Assembly: GCF_051622035.1 (NCBI RefSeq)
Contig: NC_135361.1
Coordinates: forward strand, 24,049,205 to 24,113,204
Source of the DNA: Arctopsyche grandis
Lineage: Eukaryota > Arthropoda > Insecta > Trichoptera > Hydropsychidae
Direction: 5' to 3'
Length of the DNA: 64,000 nucleotides
Part shown: in pieces, positions 20,101-31,865 of the stretch
How the letters are laid out: each line of letters begins with the position of its first letter
Position numbering within the stretch: position 1 is the first letter of the stretch
Made by a program: the position numbers and the translations under genes
Notes under the pieces: generated by a model
Seen by the model: only the letters and a program-made list of their open reading frames with translations
Told to the model about the DNA's origin: nothing
Databases searched by the model: none

Positions 20101-22948
20101 GAATGTTAACCAGAGGAATAACTTAATATATATATATATATTAAAAAAAATGGTTTTTTCACTATTGAGTGTACGATTGAATTACATTTGTCTAATGTGG
20201 TTTTATCCTCGCTCACAGCCAGTCAACAAAATTGTGCATTTTGAACGATAAGACTTTCCATTGGAAATTTCCACAGGATTCATATATATATATACTGACT
20301 GTGATAATTGATTTAACTTCGTCTTATTATTTTTGTGTATCTATGATAATGAAAATATTGTTATTTTTAATTATTTGTGTTTTAACATGTTACATTTAAT
20401 ATACGTATGTAGATTTTTTCTACATTAATAAAAATATTTTCATTAAATGTGGTTTTATATAGGCGCATCTGATTGCAGTTTTTCTTTTGCCACATAGGTG
20501 TGGAATGTTTGCAATATATTAATGCAATCACCATGCATACGAATAATTTTAATAGTTTTGGTTTCAGAATAGCACCTTTTTTATTTTTCTTTTTTTTTAT
20601 TATTTTCTATGTGTTTTGATTACTAAAAGTTTGTATTTATATGAAAAGCAACGCGTGGCGTGTCAGTGGCTAGCAAATCTCAAGCTTTATCAAGCATTGG
20701 TGGACAACTTGGTAAGTTTTATTCTTTTATTAGTCATTAGTAAACTTATTACAAAATCGCTTGTGATATTTTACTAAATATGATAATTGCTACGGAAAAA
20801 TCGACATCAATCTCAATCCGTACAAAACATCAATTCACCTTGCATATATATATATACATATCTATAATATCTATATGGAGATTGTTGCAAATTTATTAAA
20901 AATAATCTTTTTGTATTACTTGATTTTATAATATAAAGAATTACATTATTATTCCTGCATTCAAGAAATGTATATATTTTTTAAACTTTTTATTACTGTT
21001 AATCAAAGTGGTTAGTATTGTCATATTAAAAAATAAACTTATTTTGTGAAGAATTGCAACTCGCTGTTAATTTTATTTAATGCATTATCATTTTTGAATG
21101 TTTTGTGGAAAATAATTTTGCAGTCTAGTGTAAATTGAATGTACAGTAGAAAATCTGATGTGACTGAAATTATTTTCCATTTTGTAAACTTGGTCGTTGA
21201 TTAATATTTGATATTTAATGATAGGCTTGGGAATCTACGGCAACAGCAGCGGGGAGAGCGACTCGGAGATTGACTCAGAAGACGGCAGGCGGTCTAGTAC
21301 ACCGGGCGAAAGACGTAGAAAACCTGCGGATATGACCGATGGCCAGCTGCAGGTTTGTGCAAATGATTCATTTGAGAATTCTATGGTAGTGTCGATTTGA
21401 ATGGCGGTCTAAAGCGAATTTTTGTATTAGGAAACAATCAGACGTCGCAAGGCTGAATTCGAGAAAACTTCTCGGGAAATAGAGGCACAGATAGCTAGCG
21501 AGGAGTCTGGACACAACAAGAATCATGGGAGTAATGATCATAGGACGTCGGCTTCCGTTGCTAATGAGAAATCGTCTAGAACTGGTAGAGGTATGGGTGA
21601 ATCTGCATCTGACGGTGAGGATTCCACGACCCACATAAGGAATGAACAGAATATTGTTAGACAAAGTAAGTTACAATATAGATTTCTGTGTAAGGTGTTT
21701 GCTTGCAAGACTACTGCAATGGTTTCGTAAAAGACTTCTTGAAGTCGATACCGTTTTTTATCTTTTTTTTTAATCAAATTTTATAAATTGACCCTGTTTA
21801 CACACATTTTAGCAATCTATTATTATTGTTCCAAAACCCCAAATGTATTCAAATCTAAATGCATTATTGTGCAGGGTTTATTGGAAAATTTTGCTTTTGT
21901 TTTCTTTTCAATTATTTTTTCGAATTGAAAAGGATCAAAGTAAATGCATTCGATTGTGTTTTCAGGAAAGTATTCCGCTGAACGAACTCCCCCGTTAGAT
22001 TTTATAAAGAAATCGTTGACTGACGGCAATGCGGAAAAGTTTGTCGATCGGACAGCAAAAAATAAGAGCGCAGAAGGTGGTGGTAATAAATATTCAGAGT
22101 CTAACAGTAGGAGTAAGTCTGGAAGTAAGCATCATAAATACGATGCTACCAAGAAGGAAAAACCGGTTTCAAATAAGACGGTGAAGAAGAATAAAAATAA
22201 TGCACGCGATGAGTCTAGCACTAGATCGTCGGATAGTGATAGTGACAGTGACTCCTCTGCGAAGAAGTCGGTTCACAGCGACGACAAACAAAGTGGTTCA
22301 AATTCAGATTCGTCTTCCAGCACACGTTCCAGTGCTAGTTCTAGTAGTGGTTCGAGCGTCCGAGGTTCCAAGAAACACATCAAAAAGAAGAAGAAGGGCT
22401 CCAGCGAGGAGAGCAAGAAATCGAAGAAGGATAAAACCAAATCTAGTAAGAGTAAGAAAGAGAAAAAAAGTAAACATTTAAAACGTAGCGAAAAAGACAA
22501 TACGAACGCGTCAGAATCTCAAAGCAAAAAGCACGATCACGATTACAAAAGCGACTATTCTCCGCGCGATAGCTATTCTAGTGCGAGGAAATCGTATACG
22601 CGCACGCCTGATAGGAAATCGTATAAATCTAAGTATGACCGATCTCGCTCGAGGAGTAGCAACGCGTACGACAATCACGATAGATACTACAGTTCGTCCA
22701 CGAGGCACAGGTCTAGAGAGAGGCGTGACAGGTCGCGAGAACGAAGGGAAAGCTCTAGAGATGACAGGTATCGAGTGAAAGACAAGAGGGACAGATCGAG
22801 AGACGGGAAAGAAAGACCGAAGGATGAGAAGGATTATTACCGAGATGACAGGGACCGATCGAGGGATAGGAGGGATAGATCTAAGGAGAGACGAGATAGA
22901 GATCGCAGAGGCGATCGTAGAGAATATAGCCGCTCAAGTCGCTACTAA
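17162..22948 (+). CDS. PNISR: PNISR, arginine/serine-rich splicing-associated protein
   Basis: Eleven coding exons: 17162-17357, 17438-17575, 17643-17760, 17835-18073, 18288-18454, 19695-19826, 19908-20016, 20649-20711, 21225-21352, 21431-21665 and 21966-22948. They total 2508 bp (835 residues plus stop). PNISR hallmarks in order: VDWAALAQQWIQMKE near the N-terminus; proline-rich and W/Q-rich segments; KRRQLPAWIREGLEKMEREK; an acidic DTDSDDSESDN stretch; LTEILLEVTNEQI; a GLGIYGNSSGESDSE block; and a long C-terminal SR/KD/RD domain encoded by the last exon. PNISR is a nuclear-speckle protein that interacts with pinin and splicing factors. The ATG lies 5 bp after a splice acceptor (17155-17156), so the first exon is non-coding. 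A poly(A) signal (AATAAA, 23783) fits a long AU-rich 3' UTR. Confidence 0.92.
18455..19694. other. Large PNISR intron
   Basis: The longest intron between coding exons of this gene. It holds a hAT-like MITE (19191-19351), TA-rich runs and a stretch near 19395-19470 with repeated ttcga/ttcgg motifs. No exon is recognised. Confidence 0.6.
19191..19351. mobile_element. hAT-like MITE, ends CAGTGGCGTGCGGTAAA
   Basis: 161 bp with inverted ends (CAGTGGCGTGCGGTAAA and TTTCACCGCATGCCACTG). It is flanked by ATATATAT on both sides, compatible with an 8-bp target duplication, though the TA-rich context makes that ambiguous. It has no coding capacity. Confidence 0.75.
20017..21224. other. PNISR introns around the 63-bp exon
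   Basis: Two introns (20017-20648 and 20712-21224) flank a small exon. Both are AT-rich with short TA runs. No other gene or recognisable element was found in them. Confidence 0.5.
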
Positions 22949-23800
22949 AATATTAATTTATTTTATATTATATACATATTGCATGAAATTTATTTTGAAT
23001 ATTTTTCTTTTTGTGTTTTTTTTTTATAGTCGAATTAGACCTTTTAAAAATGTGACGATGCATTTACTGCTACGTTTCCGCATCGTCACACTTCATAGAG
23101 TAAGTACATATTTCACGGTGAAATATGTTAGTACTCGCGTACGTACGCCTTTATTGACCATTGAAGTGTTTTTATTCCTGAATGAATTCATTAAGTAAAT
23201 TTTATAAATTGTGGTCTACGAATGAAATATATACTAACTGTTTGAATATTTGAACTGATTTGTAAATTTTAATATATAATATATATATATATATTGTAAT
23301 AACTCTTTGGTTTAAATTTGCTTCGATGAAGTTATTTTATTTGTTTTAATATGAAATTGTTTAATAGTATTTTGTATGTAGTCAATCGACGAGGTTTTAA
23401 ACTGCCGTGTAATTAATTTCATCATTCTAAGATGAATGTGCACGGATCGAGGTCTTGTTGTGGCAGCATTCGTATATGCAACTAATCAAAGATTTAATAT
23501 TAAATTTTTAAAATTTAGAAGTCTTATAGATTTCGTTTTTGGGCATAATGTTTTAGTAATCACGAGCAATATAAATTTTATTCTTTAGGTATTAAAAAAA
23601 GTATAGGAGTGAAAATTTTTTTACACTAAAATGAATTAATAAGGTAGCGTGGACGCAAAGGTGATGTAATGTAATAATACATTTTATACAGTAATACATT
23701 TCTGCTTGCCTTTCGTTTGGCATAAATTTATCCTTAAACAATGTGAGATACAATGCACTGATTGTTACAAATCAATTTATCAAATAAACGCTTTTTCTTT
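22949..23800 (+). other. PNISR 3' UTR region
   Basis: AU-rich, without coding potential. It includes a short inverted pair near 23050-23120 (tgacgatg/catcgtca). The best polyadenylation signal is AATAAA at 23783-23788. Other repeats begin directly after it. Confidence 0.5.
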
Positions 23801-24399
23801 TGAGACTGCAAGTTTTTTTATTTTATCATATGAAAAAAAATTCTAATGTGACCAACCCATGACTTTATCTATGTATTTGAGGAATATAAGGCAGATAAAA
23901 AACCAAATTCGATAATTAAACATACATATACGTTCACACGTACCGTCTATGAGAGCATTTTCGATATAAATTGAGCGCAAATGTAGGGAAACTTACACAA
24001 GACAAAAGTTCTACTTCCGGTTGTCAGATTTTGTTCAAATTTTTTTTATTACTTAAAATCACTAAATATTATACGCATTAAATTTCAAGAAGATACAAAT
24101 AATTTAAAAGGTCAAAATAAAATAATGAAATATTGTTTTAAAAAAAGTTACTACTTTCGGTTTACGAATTCTGACCAAAACCTTATCAACTCTATGATAG
24201 TACATAAAGAATACAAATATAAAATTTTATCTTGATACGTTCAGGGTTGTGGAAAAAATCGTAGTCTCGACATTTTTTACTTTTGTAAGAGGAAAGTCCC
24301 ACTTCTGGTTTATTAAACTTGTTGATTTTCTTTTATTTACATGACTATGATACAACAACTATACTGGAATTTTCTCGTGAATAGTACACATATATAAAG

Positions 24400-24587
24400 G
24401 GTTCGGTGATTACTGGTCACAAAGCACTGGTTACAAAGTCACTAAAATCTCTATAACGGAACATTTGGCAGCCGAAAAGTCCATAAAAATTAAGGAGAAC
24501 TTGAGTGCCAAATATTGCGTATTCGCGATTTTAATGGCAAAAATTGTCTTTGTGACTACGGCAATGTGACTAATAATACAATTACCA
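24400..24587. mobile_element. hAT-like MITE (family G), 8-bp duplication ATATAAAG
   Basis: Flanked by ATATAAAG at 24392-24399 and 24588-24595. The body is the reverse of the element at 5567-5771 (for example ggaacatttggcagccgaaa and ttcgcgattttaatggcaaa). It is nested in repeat E. Confidence 0.85.
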
Positions 24588-24686
24588 TATAAAGAGTCGA
24601 AAAAAATACAAGAAAAATCAAATAAGAGTAAACTGCCACTTCCGATTGACGGATCTTCACTTATTTTATATGTTACTTAGTATTAA

Positions 24687-24981
24687 GGCGAAAACACACT
24701 GTGGTATGGGACGTCACGTGTCCTTGGCTTCCCACTGTGTACGTGCAGAATGCATGTTTGGGAAGTTGCACGTGTATGTATATCCATATACAACTGACAA
24801 ATGTCTTCAAATATAAGATTCACCGTTATCGATCACTGTCAAGCGAGGATAAAATATCACCGAAAACACTCCAGGGGGTGATTTTTAGGACTGTGCACCA
24901 TAAATATGTGCTGCGGTTTTTTCGCATGTTTAAAAGTATCTAAAAAACATGTACCACGTACCACTCAGTGTGTTTTCGCTC
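24687..24981. mobile_element. TTAA-flanked MITE (family F), ends GGCGAAAACACACTG
   Basis: TTAA lies at 24683-24686 and 24982-24985. The terminal repeat GGCGAAAACACACTG on the left matches CAGTGTGTTTTCGCTC on the right with one mismatch. The TTAA target suggests the piggyBac superfamily. It carries an internal gttatcgatcactgtcaagc block that is also present, reversed, in the copy at 34821-35148. Confidence 0.75.
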
Positions 24982-25810
24982 TTAAGGTTAAATTTATAGA
25001 TATGAAATTTCAGTTCAATACACTGAAAGGTTTCAGAAAAAATCCCGAAACTCTAGAATAACAGTACTACTTCCAGTTGAGGTAAATATATTAGTGAATA
25101 AAATTATAATCTTTATTACATGTTAAAAAAGTTCAGTCCGAAGTGTTTTAGGAAATAATTGAATCCAAAAATTAAAAAAAAAAGAGGACACCTATAAGGG
25201 AGGGTACCACTTCCGTTCAACTTAAAAATTTACGTCGTATCGATAAGTATTTTAGTAATCTATACTAAGTTTCAGTTCGATAGAACTAATGGTGTTCAAA
25301 ATACAAAGACACATAATGAAGACGTGATCAGTGATTGATTCCAGGTTCGAATCAATCAAAATTTCAAAGTGGAAAGGATTTCGCATAATCACAAAACTTC
25401 TTACTACATACATACATGCATAGATAAAGTAATAATGAAAACCTTGAATCAAAGATGATGAATGTTTTATATATGTTTATTTCTTTAGTTTCGATACAGT
25501 AACTTCTGTATTTTTATTTATTTATACATATATAAATTCAACAACAAGAATATTGATCGAACGGACAAAGTATTTATATTTCTCCCTTGCAAAAGGAAAA
25601 ATCAATTCATAAACTCAATAAAGGATTTTAAAAATATAAATAATTAAAATCAACAACTATCACATTTTACGATAAAATTAAAGCACGACGTTTAAATTAA
25701 ACCGAACCTACGCTGCAATTTACAATAGTATATATATGTATATTGATATGAACGGAAATACAATTTTGTAATCTAAAATTTACAGTAGAAATATCTTGAA
25801 AATTCAAACA

Positions 25811-26400
25811 TTAACCCTTTGACTGCTGACTAACGCCGATCGGCGTTTTGTCAACAAGTACATCAGCCTGAAATACGCCAATGGGCGTTGTTTTTTGAGT
25901 ATGTAAAAAATAAACAAGAATACTACCTACTAAGCCTTTCCAGGTAGCATTGAAAAAAATTCATTCAACATGAGTTGTGTAATCCGTGCCATTCATTTTT
26001 CAATGTTTATAAAGACTCGTTTACACTGGAATTTCTGAATTTATAACCATAGCAGAATTTCTCGAAGAAAATCCCTAGCTGCTGAGTATTTTAAATTGTG
26101 GCTCGGAATTTAGATTGTGAGCATTACATTTTAACAACAATGAAGAAGATAGAACTGGTTTTGGAAAAATATATTCATTAATAAACTTCTTTGGTTTATT
26201 TTATATAGTTGCAAGATATATTAGATAGTCTAAACACACCTTTACAAAACTTGAAATACTCGGCGGTAGTTAACTAGGGTTTGTTTGGATCAGCTACAAT
26301 TTTTATACCGGCTTTCTAAATAGTTCTAGTTGGAAATGTTGGCGAAATTTTAAGCATGGCGGGCTTTCAACTGAAAAGACGTCAGCACTCAAAGGGTTAA
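25811..26400 (+). mobile_element. TTAA-flanked MITE (family B), full length
   Basis: TTAA at both ends, with the terminal repeat CCCTTTGACTGCTGAC on the left and its counterpart gtcagcactcaaaggg on the right. Two palindromes, acgccgatcggcgt and acgccaatgggcgt, follow near the left end. About 590 bp, non-coding. TTAA plus a CCC start suggests piggyBac ancestry. Confidence 0.85.
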
Positions 26401-26631
26401 ATGTGTATTAAACATATAAAATAGTGTAAAACTCCAAATAAAAAATAAATTATGATCGTTACGGTTACAGCTTCACACATCATTTTTTTTATAATAAGGG
26501 ATGTGACTATTTTTTGTCAAGCACCAGTCTTTACGATCGACGACTCGTATATGTACGTACGTACATATTAATCACTGGGTATTGTTTTCAAAACAATGTC
26601 ATACTTAAAAAAAAACAAAGTGTATATAATA

Positions 26632-28591
26632 TTATTTCCCGAACCTTTGTTCGCATCTCGCGTACGTTTCTAATAATTGAACAAATTTTTCTAACTTTAC
26701 CGAATGATCGCTACCTAAGCTAAGGAATTCCGTTAACCTAATGTGCCACGGCAAGAATCCGTCGGGACAGCACGATTCGCCACAGTAAATGGCAATGTTG
26801 GGCTCGGGCATGAGCGGGTACAGATCGCTCAGCCGTCTGTCGAAGCTCTCCACGCTGACACTGTCCGCGTCTATATTTGTGACTCGATCTACACTGCACA
26901 TGTCCCTCGCTAAGGAGACTACCCTCAGCTTCCCGTCGTCCGACGAGAATATGTTGACCGTGATCTTACGGCTAGTTCCGTTTTTGTAACCGTTTATGTT
27001 CGGTCTATTAGTCCACTTTATTTGACCGGGCACGTTCACTTTCAACGTTTCCACCGCTGCGTACAATTTGTCTTCATTCTTCTTCAGCAAACCTGTAATT
27101 TCAAATAAAAATTGACTTACTTATACATAGATTTCAACATTATACAATTTTAGATAAGATAAACATTTCAATATATTCTCATTATATAGAAAACTAATCC
27201 TATTTTAATCAATTAAGCATAAAAGATTATATAATATATCAAAGGTTGATTTTACTTTTGACCTGCAATGAAACATAGCAGTGCTTCTGTTCACTATTAT
27301 AACATTTGAGCAACAAAAACAATTACTGGAGTTGAATCTTATCAAACTTTACTATGTAAGTTTGACCCAAATAATTCGAATATGACAATGATTTTTATTG
27401 GCTTTCTCTCTTAAGAGATATGAGTGTTTAAAAAAAATGGCCAATTTTAACGTATTGTTGCGTGGGCGTGAAGAGGATTTTCTCTCTAGGATCGGAGAGA
27501 AAAACGCAGGAGGGTTGTAGAAGGCTTTTATTCCTCGCTCCAGGTCGGAATGGTTTCCAATCTTCTTGTGTCAACCATCGGTCCACGAGCGCCACTCGCC
27601 TAATCTCAACGTTACAATATCATTTTGACTTTTGCAATCTTTAATTCCAAAATCTATGACGATGCAAGAACGAGATGAAAAATGGAGAGCGCATCACTCC
27701 ATCTCGCTCGCTCACTCTCACTTACGAACGATGAGCCTAGAACATTTCATATTGTAATTTAAAATCATTTACCGTTCAGATAATATTAAAAAATATTGAG
27801 AATGAAAACCAACCCTTATAAACGTGATTAAGTGAAAAATTAGCGAAATTGGCCCATAGTATTAAAGAAAAGAAAAAAATTGCCTTAAAATTCTATACAT
27901 AACTAATTATACGTATTTTAAAGCATGAAAAATCACAATCAATATAAAAAACATCCAACTATTGATTCCAACACTCATTATTGGCACATAAATACTAGAT
28001 TTTGAATTAAAGACTGCAAAAGCCAACAATCTGTAAAAATTGCACACATTTTACAAGATATTTATTAGTAAATAGTGATTAGTCTCCGCTTCGGTAAGTA
28101 AATACGTGATTTTCTGTTGCTCAATGAAAAAAAAATTGCATACCTTTTGCCTTGGTTTTGCTCTATTTGGTATAACTTGTCAATTACATAAATAAATGTC
28201 AACAAAAACGTCTCGCTCGCTACATAAATGGAAACTGCACGGTCAGCTTTTAACCGGTATACATTCACCGAGCATAAATGATAGCGTATTTTTCTTGAAT
28301 GTGTTTACCGTTTCGGTCGTAGAATGTGAAGTACTGGACTCCGGCAGCCAGACTCCAGAGTAGCAGGTGTGCCAGGTCCTGGTAGGAGTGCTGTCGTTCG
28401 CAGACCAGATAGGCCACGTGGACCGGGCCTTTCAGCATGGGGAGTACGCTTTCAGGCTGCAAGTGTTGTGCCCTTCGGTAGGCCTGCAAGTGGCACCGCC
28501 AGCGCTCGGCGAGTCGGTCGACGGTGGCGAAGGCGGCGTAGATTGCATGCAGCAGCAGCCACAGGGCGCGCCGTAGCGCCGCCCCCAGCAT
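26632..28591 (-). CDS. NUS1: NUS1, dehydrodolichyl diphosphate synthase subunit (Nogo-B receptor)
   Basis: Two exons on the minus strand: 28591-28309 and 27092-26632, 744 bp together (247 residues plus stop). The N-terminus has a membrane segment (ALWLLLHAIYAAFATVD). The cis-prenyltransferase-like domain follows: HVAYLVCERQHSYQDLAHLL, VQYFTFYDRNG, LLKKNEDKLYAAVE, and late motifs IAIYCGESCCPDGFLPW and IRLTEF. The protein ends RFGK, the R-x-G C-terminus that NUS1 contributes to the active site of the heteromeric enzyme. That enzyme extends the isoprenoid chain of dolichol at the ER membrane for protein glycosylation. It is shorter than the human protein (293 residues), mainly at the N-terminus. 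Exon 1 is very GC-rich and CpG-rich while exon 2 is moderate. The 1.2-kb intron contains a solo LTR. Confidence 0.9.
27456..27616 (-). mobile_element. Solo LTR fossil (short copy), Gypsy-like family
   Basis: The ends match the other LTRs in the window (starting TGTTGCGT, ending ACGTTACA on the plus strand). It is flanked by GTAT and ATAT, an eroded 4-bp duplication. Much shorter than its relatives and clearly old. It lies in the NUS1 intron. Confidence 0.6.
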
Positions 28592-30377
28592 GCTGCGAGC
28601 TGCGGCCCCCCCACAACGCCACTACTACTGCCGGCACGGCTGCCGACCCACTGTCGTTTCACTGTCGCTGTCACACGCACGCGTCAGCCCCGCTGTCACG
28701 AGAAACGCTCCTAATCCCCCCTTACACAGCCTACCTACCTACCTACTTACCTACCGTTTCCAAATTGCATGTTTCTTCGATTACATTTTTACGCTCACTT
28801 TAACGAGCTTCAACAAACTTTTATTCGATGTTCACCAGTTTCATTACATTTTTTAATACGGTTAAAACTAAACATACACAGGCCAAAAATATTATTGCGT
28901 TGACGTAAAGGGGTCGACCTTACGGCACAAACTTTGAGTTGATGAAGACTCGAAAAATGAACTCGCATTAAGATTGGGAGTGGGGGTAGACGGCTTACGG
29001 GATAATTACGCGTGTATGCATGAGATTCATGGGAGGAGCCGACGAAATCGTCTACCCCCACTCCTAATCTTAATGCTTTCGAGTCTTCATCAACTCGGAG
29101 TGTATGCTGTAAGAGTCACCGGACGCAACGAATGAGTAGTAATACAACGAATGAGTAGTAATACAATAGAATACAATCGTTGACTATATGGGGGTAGGGC
29201 GAGTGAGACGACTGTGTTGATAATGCACAATTGTTTATTTCGGCAGCTGGGGAGGAAGTAAATGCTTACCGGTGAAGCACTGGCCAACCGATGGTTTTAC
29301 GGCCGGTACCTCGGGGTTGCCACAACTATATTGAGATTGAATGCGTGTCTATGCAGAGACTGTGTGTGTTGAGGTAAAAGGAGACTGTGTGTTGCAGGTA
29401 AAAACTCAGTGTAATTTTAACGAAGTTGGTTATTTATATCTAAGTTGTACAATTACACACGTTGAGCGAAGAAGGGTAGCACGAACAGGTAGCTCAAAAT
29501 TGTGTCACATAGCTGTCTAGACTGGTGGTTGAATAGAAATTGCTAATTGACTGATGAAAACATCTGATGGACCACGTGCAAAGGTTGTCTTTTGTTCCTA
29601 ATTTTTTTGTAAAAAGCATTTGTTGCATTTGATCATGTAATGTCTTCAGATATACGTAAATTGCGCACGTGTGCGATGATTGCCTACAACCGTTTTAATT
29701 AAAAGAATAAACAAATAAATATAGAAGAAACAAATACATTTCAATAGTACGCCACTGGTAAACATTTATGTACATATACATAAATTTCATTTATTTCCTT
29801 TTTTAATTTTTGAATGACCCTTTCATGCACGGAACCCTGATGCTTTGCATCAGCTACCCTTTTAAGTTATTCGATCTTGTAAAATAACACCAAACTGACA
29901 GTAAATTAAAATATTGACATTAGTTTATATTAAACAGAAGCATAGGTTAATTTAGCAAATATGTGATTCTCAGCTAAAATGTTTTGAACAATATGAATAA
30001 CGTATTGAGAGTTATACATATGTACCAAAAGGTTCCTATACTAATGTAATGGAAATTATAATTTACCCACTGCTATGTTAAAATAGTTGGAATAAAGCAT
30101 AACAGTTTATCGTGAATTGGATCTGATGAATAATTTGAATTGAAGCAAAACGCGAAATTAGCTAAAAATATAAATATAAATTTAGTAGAGCTGGCTGTGC
30201 ATGTGCAATATGTAACCGTTTGGGGGCGCCGCTGCCAATTCCACGCCACCATCTTTCTTTATCGTGAAACGTGCGCGTCGCCACTGTTAAGCACCGTAGC
30301 TGACTTCCGGTCGCCAGACGACTCCTGTCACTCCAACACTCGAAGAACTCCTCACCGGAGACTCGCACAGTGTCAAA
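28592..30377. other. Spacer between NUS1 and FAU (divergent promoters)
   Basis: NUS1 reads left and FAU reads right, so both promoters lie here. The NUS1-proximal part is GC-rich with a tandem ctac tract near 28730-28755. A long fold-back lies at 28895-29135. A ccaccatctttcttt motif at about 30246-30260 is close to the FAU start and resembles the pyrimidine-rich initiation context of ribosomal protein genes. No other gene is recognised. Confidence 0.5.
28895..29135. repeat. Fold-back element 4, arms of nearly 100 bp
   Basis: The left arm (28895-28992) contains gagttgatgaagactcgaaa and ggagtgggggtagacg. The right arm (29049-29135) contains their reverse complements (cgtctacccccactcc, cgagtcttcatcaactc). 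Pairing extends outward through cttacggc/gctgtaag to cgttg/caacg. The loop is about 56 bp. It lies about 300 bp upstream of the NUS1 start. Confidence 0.75.
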
Positions 30378-31565
30378 ATGCAACTTCACGTTCGCGGACA
30401 AGAAGTGCACGTGGTCGAGGCGGCGCCAGAGTGGACCGTCGCAGCCCTCAAGGTACGCCCCGCAGCCCCCATCCGCGCCCCCATATCTCATCTGGGGCCC
30501 CCTCGACACTCCCCTGAAGCTGAAAGCGTCGAATTCACCCTCTTTCCAGATGACACATTGAACATAACCTCACTTTCAACCTACACTCATTTCCGTAGTG
30601 ATACGTCGACCTTATGGCGTGTTAGTCTGATGCGGCGATGGAGAACCTTTCTTGGCTCAAATGCCCAAAATCATTCACTGTACAAGCCAGTAGTGCTCAA
30701 ATCTTTTTTCGCCAAAGAAAAATATATCTTCATGTAAGAGTCATCTTCAAATAATCTTCTCCGTATTATTGATTTGTTTAAACAGATCTTAGTTTAGTAT
30801 AATGGATTTTAATTAAATCATAACATTCTAATGCAATTCCCCGTTTACTTTTGTCATTCCAAATGCATCTCTTCATGAACTCTCAAACCGATTGATTGAA
30901 TATTTCAACATATGTTACAGAACATCCAATTGACGTTTACATTATGTACGATGCAAGTTGAATCATTTATGATATAAATTGCTTTATTCTTGTTATCAGT
31001 ATATTATAATGATTGAATTGTTATTGATTATCTATAGAGTGTGTATTTATAATTGTTTTTTCTCGTTTCAGGAACACATTTCATCCTTGACAAACTCACC
31101 AGCTAATGAATTATGCTTATCATGCAACGGAGCTCCACTCACAGATGATTTTTCCGTGTCCGAGTTGACGTCTGCCGAATTAGACTTGACTATTCCATTG
31201 CTCGGTGGTAAAGTGCACGGTTCCCTGGCTCGTGCAGGTAATTTATCGGTCATTATGTCTACTTGTCTTACTTTTTCCTTTGGTTTTTTCATTATAATGT
31301 GAAATTTTCGTGCAACAGGTAAAGTCAAGGGTCAAACTCCCAAAGTAGAAAAACAAGAGAAGAAAAAGAAGAAGACTGGCAGAGCCAAGAGACGTATCCA
31401 ATACAACAGAAGGTATATTCTAAATTTGAAGATTATTTTTATTAGAGTTTGGATTAATTTTTATTCAATGTGGGATTAAATATTAATATATTTTTGTTTT
31501 ATAGGTTTGTGAACATCGTTCAGACATATGGCAGACGTCGTGGACCCAATGCTAACAGCGCATAG
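30378..31565 (+). CDS. FAU: FAU: ubiquitin-like FUBI fused to ribosomal protein eS30
   Basis: Four exons: 30378-30452, 31072-31237, 31319-31412 and 31505-31565 (396 bp, 131 residues plus stop). The N-terminal ubiquitin-like part ([15 protein letters not shown]...[11 protein letters not shown]) ends in the Gly-Gly cleavage site. The eS30 part follows directly: [20 protein letters not shown], then [19 protein letters not shown] and [11 protein letters not shown]. The precursor is cleaved after GG to release eS30 for the small ribosomal subunit. Length and order are those of the conserved animal gene. A poly(A) signal AATAAA lies at 31612-31617. In-frame coding and conserved splice junctions show no damage. 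Confidence 0.96.
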
Positions 31566-31865
31566 ATCTATTTTGCATACAAAACCAATTTGTAAAATAT
31601 AACAAAAATGCAATAAAAACTGAAAAAATAAAACAATTCTTTATTTTCTTTACATATATCTTATTTTTGATTGGATTTAAAAGTTACATATAAAGTTATT
31701 TCGGCAGTAGATTAATAAATAAATTTCTTTCTGAAATAATATATTATTTTAAATTATATGTACACATATGGTTATCTTAAATAACAACGAAATTTGGTTC
31801 CTTTTCCTATTAATAGAATTAAATATGGTTGTTTTAAATCGTTTGAAACGATACACATACATATG

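Larger units (their letters stand above)
23830..25480 (-). repeat. Dispersed repeat E copy 1, with spaced ACTTCCGG-like motifs
   Basis: Collinear, in reverse, with 58080-58800 and 40505-41275. Variants of acttccggtt occur near 24009, 24150, 24298, 24640, 25066 and 25206, about 145 bp apart where uninterrupted. The right part contains the shared block aagtttcagttcgatagaac. Two MITEs (24400-24587, 24687-24981) are nested inside. No protein is encoded; the element class is unknown. Confidence 0.6.

Noticed and set aside
22200-22778. Arginine-rich and serine-rich frames overlapping the last PNISR exon
   Set aside because: They are other-frame readings of the SR repeat; the PNISR frame joins all upstream exons.
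28369-28803. Plus-strand GC-rich frame of 144 residues over NUS1 exon 1
   Set aside because: Antisense shadow of a GC-rich exon; no domain, and NUS1 on the other strand is clear.
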